Under the pieces are notes generated by a model, which saw only the letters and a list, made by a program, of their open reading frames with translations, had not been told where the DNA came from and made no database searches. From Cycas panzhihuaensis (lineage: Eukaryota > Cycadophyta), in contig CM041465.1 in assembly GCA_023213395.1 (NCBI GenBank), positions 238,211,741-238,275,740 of the forward strand: a stretch of DNA of 64,000 nucleotides, read 5' to 3'. Shown here one piece after another: positions 56,768 to 64,000 of this stretch (position 1 is the first letter of the stretch; each line of letters starts with the position of its first letter). The position numbers were made by a program, and so were the translations under genes.

Positions 56768-57840
56768 TGAGGTGTATAGGATGAAGGTCCTATCAAATCG
56801 AGGAGGCGCTAGTGTAGGAACAGAAGCAAGGGCTTCTTTAAGTCCTTCGAAGGCCTTTTGGGTCTTGTTAAACTAGGCAAAAGGAGCTTCCTTCTTCAAT
56901 AGGTTCGTGAGGTGTTTAGTGCTCACAATGAAGTCTGCTAAGAATCACCTGAGAAAACTGAGCCTTCCTAGAAACGACTTAATCTATCATTGGGTTCTAG
57001 GAGGCGGCATGTCAAGGATTGCCCGGACCTTGTCAGGATCAATCTGAATTCCTTGTTTGGACACAAGGAACCCAAGGAGTTTACTTAAAGTAATAGTAAA
57101 CACACACTTGAGTGGATTTAAACTGACATGATACTTGCGGCATCGCAAAAAGATGACACACAAGTGGGATGGATGATAGGCCCTAACATGGGAGAGACCC
57201 ATCATATCATCCATGAAGACCTCCAATGTGTTATCAATGAGGTCATGGAAGATGAAATGCATGGCTCTTTGGTAAGTAGCACCTGCATTCTTAAGGCCAA
57301 AGGGCATTGCCTTGTAGGCAAAGGTACCCTAAGGTGTAGTTAAGTCCGTCTTATGGCAGTCCTCAAGAGAAATCTAAATTTGGTTATAGCTGGAGAAGTC
57401 ATCCATTAAAGACATAACTTCAAATCCAGTAGTGCGATCAATAATTTAATCGATAAAGAGGAGCAGGAAGTTGTCCTTAGGATAAGCATTGTTGATGTTG
57501 CAGAAATCAACACATATACAAAATGCTCTATTCTTTTTAGCAATGGGGACAATATTGGAGACCCACTTAGGGTAGTCAATAGAAGTAATAAGCCCAACGT
57601 CTAGAAGCTTCTCAACCTCCATCTTGATGGTGGCTGAGAGCTTCGGGTGAAGGGGACGCTGCTTCTAGTACACAGGGCGGCCACCAAGAATAGTGGTGAG
57701 GTTATGGGTGACAATGGAGGGGTCAATTGCCTTCATGTCAGCATAATCCCACGCGAAAACGTCCTGAAACTCCTAGAATAAAAGGGAGTACTCCCTTACC
57801 TCATTAGGAGAACATTCCAACCTGACCTTATGACCTTGCC
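56768..57840 (-). pseudogene. Reverse transcriptase of element C
   Basis: The conserved middle (56987-57307) reads MPFGLKNAGATYQRAM, VFMDDMMGLSHV, LNPLKCVF and LGFLVSKQGI. Both Asp of xxDD are intact. Upstream motifs to 57780 (FAWDYADMKAIDPSI) are present but broken by frameshifts and stops. Confidence 0.82.
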
Positions 57841-58598
57841 AGGGGCCAAGACTACGTCTTGAGTTGCCCCCATGCACATGGCATTGCCCTCCTTGAAGTG
57901 GAGAGGGGCAAGGTCAACAGGAGGAGGTGGAAAAGGAGACAGGATCAGATCAACAAGTGTGGATCCAACTGCAAGGATCTCTGGTGACCAAGCCTGTGGT
58001 GGCCAAAAGGCAAGTTAGGCGTAAAGACTGCTAGATGTTCAAGTAGGGCTTCATCATCCTTGAAGTAATCCACCCCATAGATGACCTTACTTCGAGTAGA
58101 GGAAGTACTAGAGGAAGTGGAAGCAACAGGACCGTGATGGTCATTGGGTTGCTCAACTTCCTTGCGAGACTCTAAAGGAGAGTCAAAAGGAGGCTCTTCG
58201 AGAGGAGGGAAAGGCAGTTCTTCGAAGCCACCACCTATAGGGGGTGATGAGAAAGAAGAACTGACAATGGGCGAGTCAACATGAGTGATGATATGTGACA
58301 CGCAAGAATATTTAGCCTCTTTAATAAAAGAGGTTTTAGATGGGGATCTAGAATGAGACGGGTGTGACCTACTGGTGCGAAGGAAAGAGATGGAATGAAG
58401 ACAATCCTTGTCCTCGTCATATGACTCGTCATCACTAAACGAAGTAAGGTACCCATAGCTCCCAATGCTAATAGGGGCGAACCACATAAGACTAGGGGAA
58501 GAAGATGCAGGATCTTCTTCAGATGGATTAGGTATGCTAATAGAACAAGCCGAGGCATGTGTAGAAGGACCTCGGTTTACTAAATTGGTAGAGCAAGT
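57841..58598 (-). pseudogene. Protease-RT linker of element C
   Basis: It has an acidic patch (SFSDDESYDEDKDC) and DYFKDDEALLEHLAVF in one open frame (57945-58487). In the plus-strand copy these lie in two frames because of a small deletion. Confidence 0.6.
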
Positions 58599-58994
58599 TT
58601 ATTTGGTGAGTGGGCATTTGTAGGGAATCACTCTCATCTGTCCATCATGGATAAATTTAAGTTGTCCCCAAAGAGTCAAGCACGCAGCTCCCATTTGGTC
58701 GAGCCATGGATGACCTAAAAGGAGGTTGTAGTCTACGTCGATGTCGAGGACTACAACATCGGCAAAAACAGTCTTGTCCTCAAGGGTGAGCAGAATCACG
58801 ACATATCCCAAATGGGTCTTCTCACTACTGTCATAACCTTGGCATCACCATGGAACAGGCTCCAAGGTAGAATACCAAGCTCTTGCATGACATGCAAGGG
58901 CATGGCATTCACGGAAGAACCGTTGTCAACAATAGTCCTTCAAAGGGTACAATCAGGTGTATCGATAGTGATAGTGAATGGGAAGTTCCTCTGA
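58599..58994 (-). pseudogene. Protease of element C
   Basis: The C-terminal half is open: VVILLTLEDKTVFADVVVL, DVDYNLLLGHPWLDQMGA, LTLWGQLKFIHDGQMRVI. The Trp lost in the plus-strand copy is present. The active-site part (VDNGSS-like, about 58910-58930) is in another frame. Confidence 0.75.
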
Positions 58995-61665
58995 CATTCC
59001 CTTTCACACGCAGGAGGAAGGTCCTTAGGATCAAATGAAATAATAGGTTCAAGACTTTGGGTAATACCCAAAGCATGAACATGTACATCATTTGATCCTA
59101 AAGCTTCTAGGAGGAGGGCCCGTTGCTCAGGACAACTCCTCAAAATGTCCATCAAGGACATTCCTGCAGCAATAGTATGAAGCTCGTCCACGATGGAGAA
59201 GGGCTTACCCTTTGCGGTAGGCTGGGTAAGTGCCCTTCGAAAATCATAACAACCTGGGTGCACAGGAATGGCCTTGGGGAAGAGAGGTATTTCCAGAGGA
59301 GGGTTCTCTAGAAGAGGGTTGGAAGGAGTAGATGAAGAAGCACCTGCTGCTTCCTTGGCGGCCTGAGACCACATAAGGACATAAGAAGAAGTTGCCTCCA
59401 GCAACTGGATCACCTTCTTCCCCTTATTTTGGGGCTGTAAAGGTGATGGGGTACGACGGCTAGGGGAACAAGAGGAAGAGGACGAGTCCTGGGTACCCTT
59501 CCCTTTGTCATAGGAAGGATGGGAATTAGGCGACCTTCCTCAGTTCCGGTTATTCTTGGTTTGGGTGTTGCGATCGTATTCCCCATGTTTAGGGAATGGA
59601 TCCTTATGAACAGGTTGGTCCAAATTAGGCCTGGAGGCCCATTTGGGGGAAGAGTCGTATTGAGGGGCATCCTTAGGATGCTGGGCCCTGCAACGCGAGT
59701 CATTGTGAAAGCACTTCCCATGAATGGAGTACCACTTCTTCTCAAGCAGGGGATCTGACCTTTTCACTTAAGAGGACTGGGCATTTCCATTCCTGGGGAG
59801 GGGATCTTGAGTTATTTGTTGGACTTGTTTGTTGGATGTAAGGGATGAAGTAGCTTAAAGCTTAAGCTCCTTCATGGTACGCTCGAATGAGCGTATGGCT
59901 GATGTGAGAGGGTCTAAGGTCCTCTCAGTCAGATGAGAGGAAGACTGGGTAGGTTGTGAAGGTTTGGCATTTTTGGTTGAAGTTGGTGCCTCACGTCACT
60001 ATGAGGGCTTGAGAGGTTTCTTGAGACCGTCTTGGATCTCAATAGCCTCCAACGCCAAGCACTTGGCGATCACAGAGTCACACGTGGTTGCCCCCATTTT
60101 AAGGACTTCCACATGCACTTCAGGATGAAGTACATTGACGAAGAGATCTCGCTTCAACTCCTCGGGTAATGTTATCTTAGTGGAGTGAAGCAAGTCATGG
60201 AATTGCTGCACAAAGTCACAATTCATTTCATCGTGACCTTGTTTGAGTGAAAGGAGCGATTTCATTCCACTCTCAAATGGACAGGCTACATCAAAGTAGT
60301 TGATGAACTCATCTATCAATTACTGGAATGAGTAGATAGAGTGGGTAGGGAGATCGTAAAACCACTTAAGGGCATCACCCTACAAATGATGCATGCCATA
60401 GAAAAACTACGCACATGCTTTGCTAGGTCTTGCGACGAAGTTTCGTCAAATCTAAGAACTTCAGGGGGGATGAGGCAGCATATTGGTTCTTAATGCTTCA
60501 ATGAATAAAGGTGTTGATCTATAGTCCATGAAGGGGAGTTCCCTTGCCTGGACCATAGGGTCAACGAATGACGTAGTAGGTAACGAGCAAGGAGCAGATG
60601 GGGGTGGCACACCCATCCCTCCTTGAGGAAATGCCCCCTGCTGGGAGGGGACTTAAGGATAAATGCCTTGGAAGGGAGTTGGGTTCCCTTGTGAAGGCAC
60701 ATCAAAAGGAATTATGCTAGATGATAGAAAAGATGGATGCAGAACTGGGTTTTGCCCATATAGGCCACCCGTAGGTGGGGCAACCCCATATGGGTGTAGT
60801 GGATCTACTCCATAAACTGGAAGGTGGCTTCCTCTACCTTACCCCTAAGGTTGAGAAGTATACCCTAGGGGAACGTAAAAGGAAGCGCCAACAGGTTTGT
60901 TTTGAGGGTGTGTGGGAGCGGGTCCCACATGACTGATGGCTGAAGGGTTAATAGGACTGGCAGGGGATGGCACATTGGTTTGGCTAGGGAAGGGTATGCT
61001 GACCTTCAACTGAGGGAAAGACATACCGTGGGAAGATCCTGAAATGTTAGGACCTTGATGAGAGATAAAAAGTGCAACATGTGCCCCCACAACTAGAATA
61101 GGAAAGGAGTGGGACGCATGCGTAGGCTTGAAGGAATTAATTATTACGGGAAGAGTAGATGAGGATGAGGCACATGGGGAGGAGTGGAAGAGGAAGGGGC
61201 TCCTCCATGAAGAGCATCCTCAAACCATCTAGGACATGGTTGGAAACGCGTTGCACGGTGGCACTCATTGAGAGCTTGAATTACATTGACAAGAGGGGTA
61301 CCTACATACTCGTAAGAAGTAGTTAGGACCTCGAATGAAGTAGATCCCTCGGGACGCTCCTCATAAGAGTCACCAATTGAGTGGTAAATCTCTAGAGAAA
61401 AGGATCCTTCTACTGCATGGGTAGAGGGATGGATGTTGAGCAGGTGATGTTGGTCACCCGGGTAGTAAATGGGATCATCACCCTCTTGGGTGGACCCCAT
61501 AATAGAGGAAGGAAAATCATGGGTTTCCAAAGTTGAGGTGTGGTAGGCCCAATCAGAAGAGTATCCCTCCATAGTTAAATCAGAATCTGACAAAGGAAGA
61601 GGGCAATACTCGGGGTCTTCAAACAAGGGAGGTAGACTGCATAAGCGATGAGAAAAGTGTTGCAT
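58940..61665 (-). pseudogene. gag of element C with tail up to protease
   Basis: The N-terminus is at 61665 (SDLTMEGYSSDWAYHT, VIQALNECHRATRFQP). The capsid-like part is at 59999-60480 (FINYFDVACPF, QGHDEMNCDFVQQFHDLL, LPEELKRDLFVNVLHPE). The Cys/His part is near 59690-59740 (SIHGKCFHNDSRC). The tail 58940-59413 reads FSIVDELHTIAAGMSLMDIL. Small frameshifts separate the parts. Order and length match the plus-strand gag. Confidence 0.78.
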
Positions 61666-61816
61666 GCAAGGTCAACCAACAATGTTAGGAAAAGGAAAGG
61701 GCGATAAAGGCACACGTGTTAGGGGCTACCCAACGAAGAGATCAAAGTAAGAAAAGAACCACAAAGAGGTAGCAAAACCAACAGAAGAGAGTGGAAACTA
61801 GCTCCCTTACTAGCTG

Positions 61817-61836
61817 GTCCCTAGTATGGTCACCAG
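61817..61836 (-). promoter_or_regulatory. Primer-binding site of element C
   Basis: The minus strand reads CTGGTGACCATACTAGGGAC right after the CA of the 5' LTR, close to the other two copies. Confidence 0.65.
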
Positions 61837-64000
61837 TGGATGCGCATCTACGAGATAGCTACCTAACTGAGTAGGAATGGTAAGAGTGGTCGATGGTATA
61901 ATTGAAAAAAGACCTACAAGTAGGGCAAATACTAAGCAGGGTGCCCCGCACGCCAGAGTGTGAGTTTGGGACCTGCAAATGGAATATAGCTACCTGGAAG
62001 TGGTCCCCCACTTCGAACAAGGGGAGAAGAGGCATAGGGCTAGCCTAGGTTGACCTAAGGGAAGGATCCGCCCACCCTTAGATGGCCAGAAAGGGAAGGA
62101 GACAACCCTTCAAGGGTTTCCCTAAAGTAATGGGAAACAAAAAGGGTAGGTAAGTAGATGGCCTATGGATGGGGTCACTTCGGTTATCTGGTTAAGCGGA
62201 GGACCGAGAGAACATAAAGGGAATAACCAAAAAAGAGGTTATGACATGTGTAGGCAAACTAACCAAGTAAACAAGTAATAAAGCAAGAGGGAAGTTTGCA
62301 CCTCAAAAGGGGGAAAAGGCAAGAGGGAAGGTTTCCTAAGACCTTTTCCTATAGCAAAATAAAATGCAAGTGATAAAGTAAACAAAGTATGAATTAAGAC
62401 AAAGGTTAATTTCCCTTCTCTTTCTAATGAGCTAATTACTACTATGTAAAATAACTCAAAAGGAAAAAATGATTAAGTAGAGTGAGAGTATGTACCCGGA
62501 ACGGAAACATGTCGAAATAGTGACACTCCCAAGAGGCACCCAAAGTTGCTCCATAAGGCACAGTGGATGTGAAGAGTCACAGTGGATAGGAACATGGGGC
62601 TCCCTTACCTTCCCCGAAATAGTACTAAAGGACCAAGCAAAGAGAAGTAAGTAACAAAATACTAATAATAGATGAAGTATGAAAGTAAAGCAGAAATGGA
62701 AACATTTACCCATGAAGGAGGAAAGGGGAACGGATCCTTTGCACTTTCTAAACATCTGCAAGTAAATGATAATCTCCCCCTTTCCGGAGAAAGGGTGCTA
62801 GCATACAATGGAAAGATCCTAACAATACATGTACATACAAAGCAAATATAAACTTAAATACGTGTATGTTAGCATTAATATAATGATGGTATGCTGTAAT
62901 AGAAAACAACCAAAGTAGATGGAGAGTAATCGGTAAGCCTCAGAGTGGCCCACCTCTCGTAAGGAACAACCCCACTCTCCCCTAAAAGCCATGAGGTAGA
63001 GAGGGTACGACTATGCAAGAGGGCTGGAAATAGAGGTAAAGAGAGTTGAAAAGAGCCAAAGAGGACCTACAGTAAGCCAGGGTACTATGGAGAGCAAACC
63101 GGGTTGCTGGGGAAAGAGTTGGGCAAAGGACAAGTAGTTGGGGCTTACGTGAATTGCCTGGATCAACGTGCAAGCCCTCAAACCAGTGCTGCAACGTGTG
63201 ACAGTGCTGATTTCAGTGGCTAAAGATGGCCTAACAAACCCCTTGTTTGATTGCCAAGGATAGCACAGGGCAAAAGGGAAGGTTTGGGGGACAAAGAGCC
63301 ACTTGAGAAGTGTGGAAGGTGGTGCAGAATCCACCCAACTCTCACCCAAACCCTATGCAACCCCTCTTTGCCACTACCTTGAGCAATAAACGTAGGCAAG
63401 GAGGCACTAATGGTACGAGTAAGACAGTCCAAAACAAAGGAGAAGCAACCTCTAAAGACCCAAGCAAGAGGACAAGTAAAATAGTGCATCAATTGAACAA
63501 GAAAGTAGCTTAAACCAATGAATACCTGAGAAGAGGAGATGAGGCTCTTGCCTCATTCAAGGGCTACTGAAAGAAGGCTGAGAAATTAGCCTAAGAGCTG
63601 TGGAACAACAGGTTTGGAACCCTGCTAACGGAGTTGAAGGAAACACCTGCACTTTTAGGATGCTTGACGACTGCCTGAGCAAGAATCCACTAAGATTTCT
63701 CTAAAGGGGCCCTCTCTAAGGTGTGTGAAGGGCTGGGAAGATGTCCTAGCCATACCAAAGGAGAGCTGGGTGCTGGAGGAGAGGTGCAGGTCCTATAGAA
63801 GTAGTAGAGTAGCAGAGAATAGCAGAGCACAGGGCATTTTCCTTGAGAAGTAATCCAAAAAATCAACAAAAGATCTAAAAATGAGTTAAAGAGGACTTAA
63901 ATACCCAGCCCAAACCCTAAAGCGAGTGATTAGGGCACAGCTGGCGGTGAGTCAAGTTGCGAGATACATGGAAGTTTTGTAATAAATGCGAAATTGCCAT
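61837..64000 (-). repeat. 5' LTR of element C, cut by the window end
   Basis: It starts TGGATGCGCATC, the reverse complement of the LTR end of the plus-strand element. The minus strand has TATTTAAG (63896-63903) next to an inverted telo-box pair (AAACCCTAA at 63912-63920 and ATTAGGG near 63929). Its beginning lies beyond 64000. Confidence 0.88.

Larger units (their letters stand above)
50408..64000 (-). mobile_element. Element C: Tat-like retrotransposon with all domains, broken; runs off the window
   Basis: On the minus strand: 5' LTR (61837 to beyond 64000), PBS, gag, protease, RT, RNase H, integrase, then PMD on the plus strand, aRNH and a 111-bp remnant of the 3' LTR. It has the same order as the plus-strand element. 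It has more frameshifts than that copy. Confidence 0.85.

Noticed and set aside
1-64000. CRISPR array, tRNA, rRNA or host gene
   Set aside because: No regular short repeats with spacers, no cloverleaf or rRNA sequence noticed, and every well-kept coding stretch belongs to the retrotransposon family.

Overview
The window is repeat DNA from a land plant, probably one with a large genome; I cannot name the species. No host gene, tRNA, rRNA or CRISPR array is visible. Almost all of it is one family of Ty3/gypsy LTR retrotransposons of the Tat/Ogre type. I base that on a gag-protease-RT-RNaseH-integrase order, a second stand-alone RNase H (archaeal-like type, aRNH) downstream of pol, and very long LTRs (2.6-3.2 kb). 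The family also carries an extra gene on the opposite strand between pol and aRNH. That gene has the look of a plant mobile domain (PMD) protein, with its own TATA box, long leader and a conserved 111-bp intron.

Layout. 1-292: LTR end. 293-1148: segment S of unknown origin. 1149-13726: minus-strand element A, which has a truncated 3' LTR, an aRNH relic, a PMD gene, and gag/protease, but whose RT and integrase are replaced by about 400 bp of other sequence. 13727-14553: a second S. 14554-17718 and 17892-21021: two full-length LTRs in tandem, separated by 173 bp. 21022-50407: an array of minus-strand units made of [LTR - aRNH - PMD] with no gag or pol, having a period near 5.6 kb once the later insertion is removed. 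29005-45600: a complete plus-strand element (16,596 bp) inserted into the PMD gene of the array and flanked by the 5-bp target duplication GAGAC. 50408-64000: minus-strand element C with complete but broken gag-pol; its 3' LTR is cut to 111 bp and its 5' LTR runs off the window.

How the parts relate. Gag, protease, RT, RNase H and integrase would make particles, copy the RNA and integrate it. The aRNH lies 3.8 kb beyond the end of integrase, on the far side of the antisense PMD gene. The PMD gene is read toward pol from a TATA box conserved in all six copies in the window. PMD proteins of plants (for example MAIN and MAIL1 of Arabidopsis) are linked to transposon silencing, so an element-borne antisense PMD gene could act on silencing; this is inference.

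All copies are decayed. In the plus-strand element pol is open in one frame for about 2.8 kb except for nonsense codons, most of them explained by C-to-T change on one strand or the other, as expected for methylated DNA. Domain calls rest on motifs read by eye; no search was run.
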